In this document: piece after piece, positions 56,441 to 64,000 of the stretch
Numbering within the stretch: position 1 is the first letter of the stretch
Layout: the number at the start of each line of letters is the position of its first letter
DNA from: Deferribacteres bacterium
Lineage (GTDB): Bacteria; Zhuqueibacterota; Zhuqueibacteria; Zhuqueibacterales; Geothermadaptataceae
DNA: 64,000 nt
Reading direction: 5' to 3'
Assembly (NCBI GenBank): GCA_020633655.1
Contig: JACKDF010000011.1
Location: forward strand, 62,001-126,000
Notes under the pieces: generated by a model
Databases searched by the model: none
What the model was told of the DNA's origin: nothing
The model's input: only the letters and a program-made list of their open reading frames with translations
Position numbers and translations under genes: made by a program

Positions 56441-56472
56441 AAAGCTCACTTTACTTCATCAAAGTGAGCTTT
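56441..56472 (-). terminator. Hairpin straddling the stop codon of the leucine-rich repeat gene
   Basis: Perfect 12-bp arms aaagctcacttt and aaagtgagcttt enclose an 8-base loop, and the TAA stop of the gene lies within the hairpin. No T tract follows, so it may work as an mRNA 3'-end stabiliser or weak terminator. Confidence 0.55.
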
Positions 56473-59228
56473 CGAGTGGCGATAAAAGAACCGGCACGTA
56501 GAACATAAAAGTATACGCCATTTGCGACAGTCTGGCCAGAATCATTTCGAGCATCCCAGATAATTTCATAGCTGCCGCTGGCATAGGATTTATCCACTAG
56601 TTTTCTTACGCATTGTCCCGCAGTATTGAATATCTCCAATCGGACGTTAGTGGCCTGCGGGAGTGCGAAACGAATTTTCGTGGAAGGATTGAATGGGTTG
56701 GGGTAATTTTGACTTAGTGAAAAATCCGTAATCTCAGCCTCTTCTTTTACAGAGAGTGGTATTTCCACATGAATCGTGCCTTGACGAGAATTCAGTATTA
56801 GGTTTGGCAGCAGTGAGTTGCTGATCTGGCAGGAATAAGCTCCTGCAACAGTTGAATCTGTTGCTGTGATAATGTAAGTCGAATCGGCCGCATTCGGAAT
56901 TGCGATACTGTTATGAAACCATTGGTAGTGATTTTGACTGCCGGAAACGGAAACGGCCAATTCAGCCGATTGATTTAACTCCAGTGAAATATGCTGTGAT
57001 TCCCCAATACTGTCCTGAGGTGAGTACTCGAGCGAATAAAGTGCTGCATTCAGTTCAAGATCGGCAAAATCCAAACGATTATTTTGCACTTCCACTGAAT
57101 CGAGCTGACCCATTGAAGTGAAATCCGGTATTCCGGTCAGTTTATTGTTGTTGCATCTCAGTTTTGTTAATTCAGTCAATTGCGTGATTTCCTCTGGTAA
57201 GGAACCACGTAAATCATTTGCCGATAGATCGATCGCTGTGACTCGATCGTTCGTAAGAGTTACTCCATACCAGGTCGCCAGTGATCCATTCAACCAATTT
57301 GAGTTCTCTAACCAGTCTGGTCCACCGGTGGCATAATACAGCGAAACCAGGGCCAGGGAATCTGCTTGCAGTAAAGTGCTGCAGGAAACCATAACCGTCG
57401 CTGGGCGCTGGTGCAATGTCAAGTCCGGAAAAAGTGTGTTACGAATTTCACAGGTAATCGTCGTCGAATCACTGAATTGTGGTGCGATGTACAAATAGGT
57501 GCTGTCCACCGCTTCGGGGATGCTTAAACCGCCACTGAACCATTGGAATTGCGAATTTTTGCCTCTACTTGCGGCATGAAATAAAAGACTATCTCCCGCT
57601 TGAATCGCGAAACTCGTATCTGAACCAATGCTATCTTGCGGCGAATAACTTAAGTTGGCAATAGTGAAATTAGGCTCGAGGTCTTCGAATGCCAGACGAT
57701 TGTTCTCGACAGACAGATAGTCAAAGACCGGCAGTTCGGAAAAGTCAGGCAATCCGGAGATTCTGTTGTTTTGTAAAAAAAGTTTGTTGAAAGATTCTTT
57801 ATTCGCCAAAGGTACGGCAGGAACAATGCCCTCAAGCTGGTTGTCATTGAGATAGACATAAGTTAAAAAGGGTGGAGTCCAGAGATTGGCCGGAATCGTT
57901 CCTGCAATTGCATTATGGCTGATATTGAGATAAACCAGAAATGGCGCATACCCCAGCTCAGGCGGGATTTCTCCGGTGAGTAAATTGTTTTCCAAAACCA
58001 GATATTTCAAACGCTGCATTTTGGCAAACTCTGGTGAAAGCGCGCCACGGATTTGATTGTTGGCCAATTCCAGGTTGCGCAGGTAGCGCATATTGTAAAT
58101 TTTTGTGGGAAGCGTTCCGTCCAGGTTATTGTCACTGAGCTTGATTTCAGCCACATGGGGACCATCCATCGTTATGCCGTGCCAGTAGCGAATGGGTTGT
58201 GAACTCCCCCAATTGCTTCTATTTTTCCATCGATTCCCTTTTGTGCTGTTGTATAGCTCGATTATTGCCAAGGAGTCTGCCTGATCCGTCGTGGGATATT
58301 TTATCCAAACAAGTCTCGGTGCAGAGTAGAGTGTCATATTTGTAAAAATGTCGTTCGTCATGCGGCAGACATAGGTACCGCTATCGGCAGCGCTTGCATT
58401 TGCAATATTATATGGATTTTCTGTTGCGCCCGGGATTTCGACACCATCTTTCATCCATTGATAGTGCGATGAACTTCCTGCGTAAAGTACCGCCCCACCT
58501 ATCCCGCTTGATCTTCCTTCATCAATAATAGTTTTCGTGGAATAATATACTGAATCTTGCGGAAAGTAGCGGTCTCTATGACCAAGTAAGTGGTTTGCAT
58601 TCAGCTCAAGATAGTGAAAACCGAGCTTGTTCGAACTTACGTTAATTTCTTTGAGGGTTGTAATTTCTGCAAGAAGAGGTATGCTGATGAATCTGTTGTT
58701 CTGAATTAAGAAACTTTCCAACTTCCGATAATTCGAAAGGGTAGAATACATGTATCCTTCGAAATTATTATTATTAAGATGGAAGGTTTTCATGTTCGTC
58801 AGCGTTTCAAACGGTGAGTTTATACCCCCTTCCAAATTATTGTAGGCAACAGAAAATCGCTCAAGGTAAATGACATTTTTAATTTCGTCTGGTATTCGAC
58901 CTGTTAAATTATTCGATTGCAGCCATAATTCTCTGATATTTCTCAGATTGAACAGATCGCCTGGAATCTGCCCTTGTAAATTATTATCATGTAAATCAAG
59001 TGTGGTGACTCGATTTCCCTCTGTACCGACACCGTACCATTTTTCTACGGGTTGATCGCTTAACCAGTTTGTGTTATTCGACCACTTGGAACCGTTGGTC
59101 GAGTTGTAAAAGGAGACAAGAGCAAGCGAGTCTTCAGCGAGCACCTGACTTTTTATATGAGAAGATGGAATGATTAGACAGAATGCGGCCACAAGCAAAG
59201 TAAAACAAAGGCTATTTTTTGAATGCAT
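56451..59228 (-). CDS. Secreted leucine-rich repeat protein with Ig-like domains and C-terminal sorting domain
   Basis: The 925-residue product has a signal peptide (CFTLLVAAFCLIIPSSHIKS). Three modules follow, each opening with a plant-like LRR cap (DSLALVSFYNSTNGSKW...NW, near residues 33, 315 and 625), then plant-type LRRs (LDLHDNNLQGQIPGDLFNLR; LELANNQIRGALSPEFAKM). Each module ends with an Ig-like domain of the YFPQDSV/YQWMKDG and DSGTYVCRMTN type. The C terminus FSLSQNYPNPFNPSTKIRF plus GVYFYVLRAGS is a T9SS-type sorting domain. The protein is probably displayed on the cell surface and binds protein or glycan ligands. Such bacterial LRR proteins of this plan are typical of FCB lineages. 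Confidence 0.92.
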   Translation of the reverse strand: MHSKNSLCFTLLVAAFCLIIPSSHIKSQVLAEDSLALVSFYNSTNGSKWSNNTNWLSDQPVEKWYGVGTEGNRVTTLDLHDNNLQGQIPGDLFNLRNIRELWLQSNNLTGRIPDEIKNVIYLERFSVAYNNLEGGINSPFETLTNMKTFHLNNNNFEGYMYSTLSNYRKLESFLIQNNRFISIPLLAEITTLKEINVSSNKLGFHYLELNANHLLGHRDRYFPQDSVYYSTKTIIDEGRSSGIGGAVLYAGSSSHYQWMKDGVEIPGATENPYNIANASAADSGTYVCRMTNDIFTNMTLYSAPRLVWIKYPTTDQADSLAIIELYNSTKGNRWKNRSNWGSSQPIRYWHGITMDGPHVAEIKLSDNNLDGTLPTKIYNMRYLRNLELANNQIRGALSPEFAKMQRLKYLVLENNLLTGEIPPELGYAPFLVYLNISHNAIAGTIPANLWTPPFLTYVYLNDNQLEGIVPAVPLANKESFNKLFLQNNRISGLPDFSELPVFDYLSVENNRLAFEDLEPNFTIANLSYSPQDSIGSDTSFAIQAGDSLLFHAASRGKNSQFQWFSGGLSIPEAVDSTYLYIAPQFSDSTTITCEIRNTLFPDLTLHQRPATVMVSCSTLLQADSLALVSLYYATGGPDWLENSNWLNGSLATWYGVTLTNDRVTAIDLSANDLRGSLPEEITQLTELTKLRCNNNKLTGIPDFTSMGQLDSVEVQNNRLDFADLELNAALYSLEYSPQDSIGESQHISLELNQSAELAVSVSGSQNHYQWFHNSIAIPNAADSTYIITATDSTVAGAYSCQISNSLLPNLILNSRQGTIHVEIPLSVKEEAEITDFSLSQNYPNPFNPSTKIRFALPQATNVRLEIFNTAGQCVRKLVDKSYASGSYEIIWDARNDSGQTVANGVYFYVLRAGSFIATRKLTLMK

Positions 59229-59390
59229 GAAATTTTTCCAGGTAAGCAGTAATGTTGTAATTACGGGTTGTTACAAGGATACATTCAATGAATGGATTGC
59301 GCGGTCAATTTTCTGGGATTTTAAAAAGGGTTTTTGGAGTTGTTAATCGAATATGTTGCACATGGTTTTTTAAGCGAACACAGAAACAGA

Positions 59391-59433
59391 AGACAGCTCT
59401 CAAAATCTACACGTCGAATTTTGGGAGCTGTCT
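59391..59433 (-). terminator. Hairpin downstream of the beta/gamma-crystallin-domain gene
   Basis: Arms of 16 bp (agacagctctcaaaat and attttgggagctgtct, 15 of 16 paired) enclose an 11-base loop, 26 bp after the stop on the minus strand. A T-rich tract (tctgtttctg) follows. Confidence 0.65.
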
Positions 59434-59458
59434 CCATATACAATAAACTTAGACTAAA

Positions 59459-60505
59459 TTACCGGACGAGTGACATCTTCTTCGTGAAAATTTGCCCGCC
59501 TGTAAATAACCGATACAAATAAATTCCCGAGCTTACATTGCGTCCAATGCTATCTCGTCCATCCCAAACAATTGTATGCACCCCATTGTTTTGATGCTCA
59601 TCAACAAGTGTTATGATTTCTTTTCCGGAAATTTCATAAACGAGGAGATTAACATTGCCTGCTTGATTGATAGAATAGCGGATTTGCGTTTCCGGATTGA
59701 ATGGATTTGGATAATTTTGGAATAATTTGATTTCCGTTGGTAAATCAATTTGGGATGATGTTACATCTGTGGTTTTGATTTTTTTGATACGAATGGATGA
59801 GACGTTATCGTTGAAATGAATCGTTTTTCCCAGATTCGAGTAGTCAGCGTCAACAAGCATCGAATCGCCCTTAAAATTTATGTCAGTGTATAACCAAATA
59901 ACGTAGGTTAAATGCATCAATGGGAAAGGCTGTTTGATCCACAAACTGGAAGCGGTATCATTAAAGCCTATCGTTCTCAGGTCTGGAATATCTTGCCATA
60001 TTGCTGCTGTGTGTCTTCCTGTAAATCCGGCATCTGCAAATAAAGCAATCCCAGTACCATGTGTTCCGAATATATAGCCTTTGTTGGGATAATCTGGGGG
60101 ACCATCTTCCAATTTGCCCATGCTTACAATTTTACCGTGTTGCTTGTAGAGCTCTCCTACGTTGTCAGGAAAACAGTGCTGCGTTGGCATTTTTCTTCCA
60201 CCAGAAAACGCATCGCAATCTCCAGCACCCTGTCCTGAGAAATATACCAAGATTTCAGCAGCTGTTCGTTTACGTTTAAAACGATTGTAAACCCGAGTTC
60301 CATCAGCATATCGAATATACCACCAGTCATGCCAAAAGTTGTCTTTGAGGGTTATGTATACTTCCCATCCAACTTCACACACTGTAATGGTCGCACTAAT
60401 ATATATGTTCCCTTGGCTAATGACATCCGCCAAACTTTGAGCTTTTGTCTGAGGAGCTGTCGCGAAAAGAAGTATCAGCAGAAAGACTGCTAATTTTGCT
60501 TTCAT
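59459..60505 (-). CDS. Secreted beta/gamma-crystallin-domain protein with C-terminal sorting domain
   Basis: The 348-residue product starts with a signal peptide (LAVFLLILLFATAPQTKAQ). After a ~120-residue region without known motif, which has several cysteines, come two crystallin-type Greek-key motifs: GIALFADAGFTGRHTAA...NDTASSLWIK and VIWLYTDINFKGDSM...NDNVSSIRIKK. Both carry the N/D-N/D-x-x-S-S calcium-binding signature. A C-terminal sorting domain follows (LFQNYPNPFNPETQIRYS, GIYLYRLFTGG). Predicted calcium-binding extracellular protein, perhaps structural. It lies between two other secreted-protein genes on the same strand. Confidence 0.85.
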   Translation of the reverse strand: MKAKLAVFLLILLFATAPQTKAQSLADVISQGNIYISATITVCEVGWEVYITLKDNFWHDWWYIRYADGTRVYNRFKRKRTAAEILVYFSGQGAGDCDAFSGGRKMPTQHCFPDNVGELYKQHGKIVSMGKLEDGPPDYPNKGYIFGTHGTGIALFADAGFTGRHTAAIWQDIPDLRTIGFNDTASSLWIKQPFPLMHLTYVIWLYTDINFKGDSMLVDADYSNLGKTIHFNDNVSSIRIKKIKTTDVTSSQIDLPTEIKLFQNYPNPFNPETQIRYSINQAGNVNLLVYEISGKEIITLVDEHQNNGVHTIVWDGRDSIGRNVSSGIYLYRLFTGGQIFTKKMSLVR

Positions 60506-60575
60506 TTTAATCTCCTTAAATTTTTGATGAGAAAATTTTTTACAATTATTTGAATTATCCAGTTTTGGCCATTGT

Positions 60576-60905
60576 TTATGACAAACCCTGTAATATCCCT
60601 TTCCACATACTCAATGGCAGGGAATCAAGTAACGATCGTGTTCTCCCCGGGCCGGATCCACCACCGATTGTGGAAGGTTGTGAATAACCATATGCTGGTG
60701 ATTTTTTTGATGTTTGAGTTTGATGGATAAAATTCGAATTTGGCTTGTCAGAAGAATAATACGCAGGAGCAAAATACATGAATTTTTTACCCGGGTGCTT
60801 TGTTTGAAAAATCATGCATGCCTCTTTGTTAGAGCTACTAAACGCAGATTTTAAAGCGAGGATGGTTACGATGAAAACGATGGATGAATGAATGGATTTT
60901 TTCAT
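60576..60905 (-). CDS. Small secreted hypothetical protein
   Basis: A strong AAAGGAGGA box precedes the ATG by ~7 bases, which supports a real gene. The 109-residue product has a signal peptide (SSIVFIVTILALKSAFS) and a mature part rich in Ser, Lys and Tyr. It ends in a Gly-rich GGGSGPGRTRSLLDSLPL segment and a short amphipathic tail (MWKGILQGLS). No family recognised. It is encoded just upstream of the crystallin-domain gene (70 bp) and is likely co-transcribed with it. Confidence 0.65.
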   Translation of the reverse strand: MKKSIHSSIVFIVTILALKSAFSSSNKEACMIFQTKHPGKKFMYFAPAYYSSDKPNSNFIHQTQTSKKSPAYGYSQPSTIGGGSGPGRTRSLLDSLPLSMWKGILQGLS

Positions 60906-60989
60906 TTGTGGATCCTCCTTTTGGTGATTATTCTAATCGCTTCGTCAGGAACGATTTCGAGATTCCAAAGGCGAAGTCTGTACCACAAA

Positions 60990-61023
60990 TAAAAAAGCCA
61001 TTTGAAACAATCTTCAAATGGCT
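60990..61023 (-). terminator. Rho-independent terminator of the sigma-54 activator gene
   Basis: On the minus strand the arms agccatttgaa and ttcaaatggct (11 bp, perfect) enclose a 6-base loop and are followed by a T run, about 100 bp after the stop at 61124. Confidence 0.85.
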
Positions 61024-61123
61024 GATATAATTTAAGTTATCTAATCGTTCAATTTTGCGAATACGACAGTAGCTGTTGGATTTTTTTATTTTATTAAATA
61101 AAACTTATTCCATTTAATAAATT

Positions 61124-63799
61124 CTATCTTTCTTCCAGCAGTCCGAGTTTGCGCATCTTGGAGATGAGAGTTTGATCCTTTAGTCCCAACATTTTAGCCG
61201 CTCCATTTTTCCCTGTTTTTCTCCCGCCAGAGCGCTCAAGTGCTTTTAAAATATGATCCTTTTCCATTTCTTCTAATGATTGGAAATTATAGTTTTCCGG
61301 CGAGGATACCGTTTTATACAATTCCGTTGGGAGCATTAGTTTTTTGCCATGGGTAATTATGACCGCACGTTCGATAATATTGTCCAATTCACGAACGTTG
61401 CCTTGCCAATCGCTTTCCTGCAATAAGTGCATGACATGTTGTGGAATATGATCGATTTGCTTTTTTGTCTCTCGGCAGTATTTTTTTACAAGATGGTTTA
61501 CCAATAAAGGTATGTCTTCTTTCCTTTCACGAAGTGGCGGGAGGGTGATAGGAAAAACATTAAGCCGATAGTACAAATCTGCTCTAAAATGGCCCTGCCG
61601 AATCGCCTCGGTTAGATCCCTGTTTGTAGCAGAAATTATCCGCACGTCTATCTGAATTTTTTTGTCAGAACCAAGTGGTTGAATTTCCTTTTCCTGCAAT
61701 ACCCGGAGAAGACGCAACTGCATTACGTTGGATATATCACCGACTTCATCTAAAAAAACCGTACCACCGTTTGCGGATTCGAACAATCCTTTTCTATCTT
61801 TAATCGCACCAGTGTACGCCCCCCTTACATGACCAAAAAGTTCGCTCTCAAGTACATCATCCGGCAATCCAGCACAATTGCTGGCCGCAAAAATTCGATT
61901 TTTACGTGGGCTATTATAATGGATTGCGCGAGCGATTAATTCTTTTCCGGTACCAGTTTCACCAAGAATAAGCACCGTTGCGTCCGTTGAAGCTACTTCT
62001 TCGACCTTTTGCAATGTATTCTTTAATGCCTGACTATTCCCTATTATTTCCTCGAAATTCTGCTCCATTTTTATTTCTTCAAGCAGGTAATCCTTTTCAT
62101 CTTCCAGTTGTCTTTTTAAATGCTCAATTTCACTGCATAATTGTCGTTGTTGCTCCGTTTGATTCTCAGCTGTGATGCGTCTTGATCTCTCCTTTTCTGC
62201 TTCCTCTTTGAATTTGTATAAATGAAATCGGATCTGTTGAACGAGCAACCAGGGAATGAGGCCAAGGAAGATCAAGCCATATAAAATTCGTGGGCCCCAA
62301 TAGATTGTTATGTTCTGAAATAAGAAATATTTTAACCATTGATAATGTCTTGTAAAAATACCCATCTTGAGAACGCGGAAGTAATTCTCATTGGCAACAA
62401 ATAATCCAATGTTCTTAATAAAGGCTAGTTCCTGGCAATGTTCGAATCGGGTTTGCAAATTATTCTGGTACCAACCGTTTAATGTATCCGTGGGAGGGTA
62501 GGGAAAGTTGAAACTATATGTATTTTGGCGTTCTTCAATGAACCATGGCTTGAACCAAAAATTACCGCTACGGTCGGACACAATGAGTGTGGAGTATGGT
62601 TTGTCCATGATTGGATCTAATTCACAAAGAACCGCCCCCTCAAAATAAGCATTGTCGACTTTTAGCAGCGTCTCCGATTTTTCCTGGTGTATGTTTTTAA
62701 AGTTTAGATTTTCAAAACCCCCTGTCCACTTCACATACTTTACATACCCCGTGGCATCTGTTGTAATAAGTCCTGGCTCAGCATCGATAATACACATGCA
62801 GGAACCTTCTGGACGACCGGATTTTGTGTTTCCAGGTAAAGAAGTAGCATCAATTAATGTTGGATTGATTTGGTTGGAATCGTAAAATGCTGTGGAATCG
62901 AGTTTAAATAAAATGAGTTGCCCCTTTTCATTTCCCGCAAATTTTTCTGCATTTGTAGAAAAATAATACGATGCCCCTTCCATTTTGGGATGCACGGATT
63001 CTATACTCTGCCATCCGGAATAGAGCTGATAGCCAAAATCAATATGTGCAAGAGAAGTGATAGGATTTATTTCCAGTTCAATATTTTTATTTCCCCTGCC
63101 TGTAAAAATTGGATGATTTGAATCTATAGGATTGCTGTTTTTGAATAATGGGCCAAAGAAATCCAGGAACCGTATAGTGATCTGATTATGCTTCATTTCA
63201 GCGTCGATGCCATTAAGGGAAATTGCTTGATGTACATGAACATCCGTCGTCTTTATATCTGTCAGCTTTCTGTAAATCAATTTTTTGTTTACTGCTGTAG
63301 GCGGGCAACTGTCAATAACCAGGTAATATAGATTGAACTGATTATTATCGATTTCAAACTGACGTGGTGTTATTCCACTTTCTGATATTTGATCAATAAC
63401 CCATATGGATTGTCCTTCATCGGTTGGATGGGGGAAGTTGAATTGAAGTTTTTTGATTCTCGAAAAATTAAGAAGGGTATCCTGCACTGTTTGATAGACA
63501 CGTGCCCTAATAATGCCTTTGGCATTTTTATCTTTTCCCATTGGATTGATTTCAATAATGCCCGGGATAATGACTCGTTGCTGTGTTCCCATCTCAAGCT
63601 TAATATTATAGCCATGTATCAATCCATCCTGGTTTTCAACATGCACGCCCGGGCTTTTGGAAGCTAAAAAGACCTTGGGCAACAAACTATCTTCTCTAAT
63701 GCGTTTTTCAAAAAATCCTATTATGAATGGAATTAACACGAAAACCACCAGGCAAACCCAGCGAATGACATAACGCGTTTTACTCATCGAACGTCCCAT
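61124..63799 (-). CDS. Transmembrane sigma-54-dependent activator with extracytoplasmic sensor domain
   Basis: AAGGGA precedes the start. The 891-residue product has a first membrane helix (~10-29, RWVCLVVFVLIPFIIGF), then a ~460-residue predicted periplasmic domain with many Trp/Tyr-rich beta strands (propeller- or sugar-binding-like, unassigned). A second helix (~497-518, ILYGLIFLGLIPWLLVQ) and a coiled coil follow. The AAA+ domain has GETGTGKE Walker A, the GAYTGA loop (usual form GAFTGA), FLDEVGDI and RADLYYRLNVFPI, and the protein ends in a Fis-type helix-turn-helix (GRKTGKNGAAKMLGLKDQTL). It lacks a response-regulator receiver domain, so it should directly convert an external signal into sigma-54 transcription. 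Targets may be the secreted-protein genes next to it; I saw no clear -24/-12 site. Confidence 0.9.
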   Translation of the reverse strand: MGRSMSKTRYVIRWVCLVVFVLIPFIIGFFEKRIREDSLLPKVFLASKSPGVHVENQDGLIHGYNIKLEMGTQQRVIIPGIIEINPMGKDKNAKGIIRARVYQTVQDTLLNFSRIKKLQFNFPHPTDEGQSIWVIDQISESGITPRQFEIDNNQFNLYYLVIDSCPPTAVNKKLIYRKLTDIKTTDVHVHQAISLNGIDAEMKHNQITIRFLDFFGPLFKNSNPIDSNHPIFTGRGNKNIELEINPITSLAHIDFGYQLYSGWQSIESVHPKMEGASYYFSTNAEKFAGNEKGQLILFKLDSTAFYDSNQINPTLIDATSLPGNTKSGRPEGSCMCIIDAEPGLITTDATGYVKYVKWTGGFENLNFKNIHQEKSETLLKVDNAYFEGAVLCELDPIMDKPYSTLIVSDRSGNFWFKPWFIEERQNTYSFNFPYPPTDTLNGWYQNNLQTRFEHCQELAFIKNIGLFVANENYFRVLKMGIFTRHYQWLKYFLFQNITIYWGPRILYGLIFLGLIPWLLVQQIRFHLYKFKEEAEKERSRRITAENQTEQQRQLCSEIEHLKRQLEDEKDYLLEEIKMEQNFEEIIGNSQALKNTLQKVEEVASTDATVLILGETGTGKELIARAIHYNSPRKNRIFAASNCAGLPDDVLESELFGHVRGAYTGAIKDRKGLFESANGGTVFLDEVGDISNVMQLRLLRVLQEKEIQPLGSDKKIQIDVRIISATNRDLTEAIRQGHFRADLYYRLNVFPITLPPLRERKEDIPLLVNHLVKKYCRETKKQIDHIPQHVMHLLQESDWQGNVRELDNIIERAVIITHGKKLMLPTELYKTVSSPENYNFQSLEEMEKDHILKALERSGGRKTGKNGAAKMLGLKDQTLISKMRKLGLLEER

Positions 63800-63870
63800 C
63801 TTAATTCCCTTTTAACTAGAATTCAAAGACGAATTACTGAAAATAAAACAATGACAAATGAAATGGGGTG

Positions 63871-63948
63871 CGTTGTGCAAAATTAAATTCGATCCCCGGA
63901 TTGGATTCACACTTTTTGAATCGATGGCATTTAAAATTTTGCACAACG
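63871..63948. repeat. Inverted repeat upstream of the sigma-54 activator gene
   Basis: Perfect 14-bp arms cgttgtgcaaaatt (63871-63884) and aattttgcacaacg (63935-63948) enclose 50 bases, 72 bp before the start of the activator gene on the minus strand. It could be an operator, a leader hairpin, or a small mobile repeat. Confidence 0.6.
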
Positions 63949-64000
63949 GGTGAAATAGATAACTTTTATCTTGTTTTTCTTGCTCGTAGGGGAGTGCGAG

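Noticed and set aside
63925..63945. A sigma-54 -24/-12 promoter (tggcat...ttgca) in front of the sigma-54 activator gene
   Set aside because: The spacing between the two elements is 3 bases too long for a functional -24/-12 site, and the match lies on the strand opposite to the gene.

Overview
The window looks like one 64 kb contig from an uncultured member of the FCB superphylum, most likely Calditrichota/KSB1-like. Four secreted proteins end in the NYPNPFNP-type C-terminal sorting domain of that superphylum, and the ribosomal protein bS16 has the long acidic/basic tail common there. I see no tRNA, rRNA, CRISPR array, prophage or complete insertion sequence.

Layout. 1-7.97 kb: a 5'-truncated EndoQ-UvrD fusion helicase ending in a sliding-clamp motif, a small nucleotidyltransferase with an overlapping partner, a three-helix membrane protein, a zinc-ribbon protein, and a CHAT-protease/STAND-ATPase/TPR protein whose TPR end is broken by indels in near-identical 120-bp repeats. 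8.0-9.6 kb: a non-coding tandem array of about 379-bp units, arranged largely A-B-A-B. 9.7-24.7 kb: accessory genes (DUF134 regulator plus NifX-like protein, Fsr-like MFS transporter, DUF6125 protein, patatin/BamA-type protein, FG-GAP/ASPIC secreted protein, PstS, M28 peptidase, Ddl, TPR protein). Eight of these are split by frameshifts. MITE-like elements of two families are scattered through the first 24.7 kb; none was seen after it.

25.2-36.1 kb: a tandem adenylate kinase whose second domain is degenerate, then an exopolysaccharide locus (acyltransferase, carbamoyltransferase, SxtJ, DUF5989, SGNH protein, two GT4 glycosyltransferases, Wzx-type flippase). 36.6-44.4 kb: a 2600-residue secreted adhesin-like protein of 13 Ig-like repeats with two carbohydrate-binding-like modules nested inside repeats. 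44.7 kb: a trypsin-like protease lipoprotein.

46.0-49.9 kb: housekeeping operon ffh-rpsP-khpA-rimM-trmD-rplS. 50.0-56.0 kb: a class III aminotransferase facing a Calvin-cycle operon (rpiB-rpe-glpX-cbbM-cbbP) with a form II RuBisCO; together these genes could make ribulose-1,5-bisphosphate and fix CO2. 56.4-63.8 kb: three secreted proteins (leucine-rich repeat, beta/gamma-crystallin, small hypothetical) and a membrane-spanning sigma-54 activator that may sense an extracytoplasmic signal.

The strongest candidates for new biology are the CHAT-STAND locus, the EndoQ-UvrD fusion carrying an in-frame palindromic repeat, the A-B-A-B array, the kinase/pseudokinase adenylate kinase, the form II Calvin operon in an FCB background, and the transmembrane sigma-54 activator.
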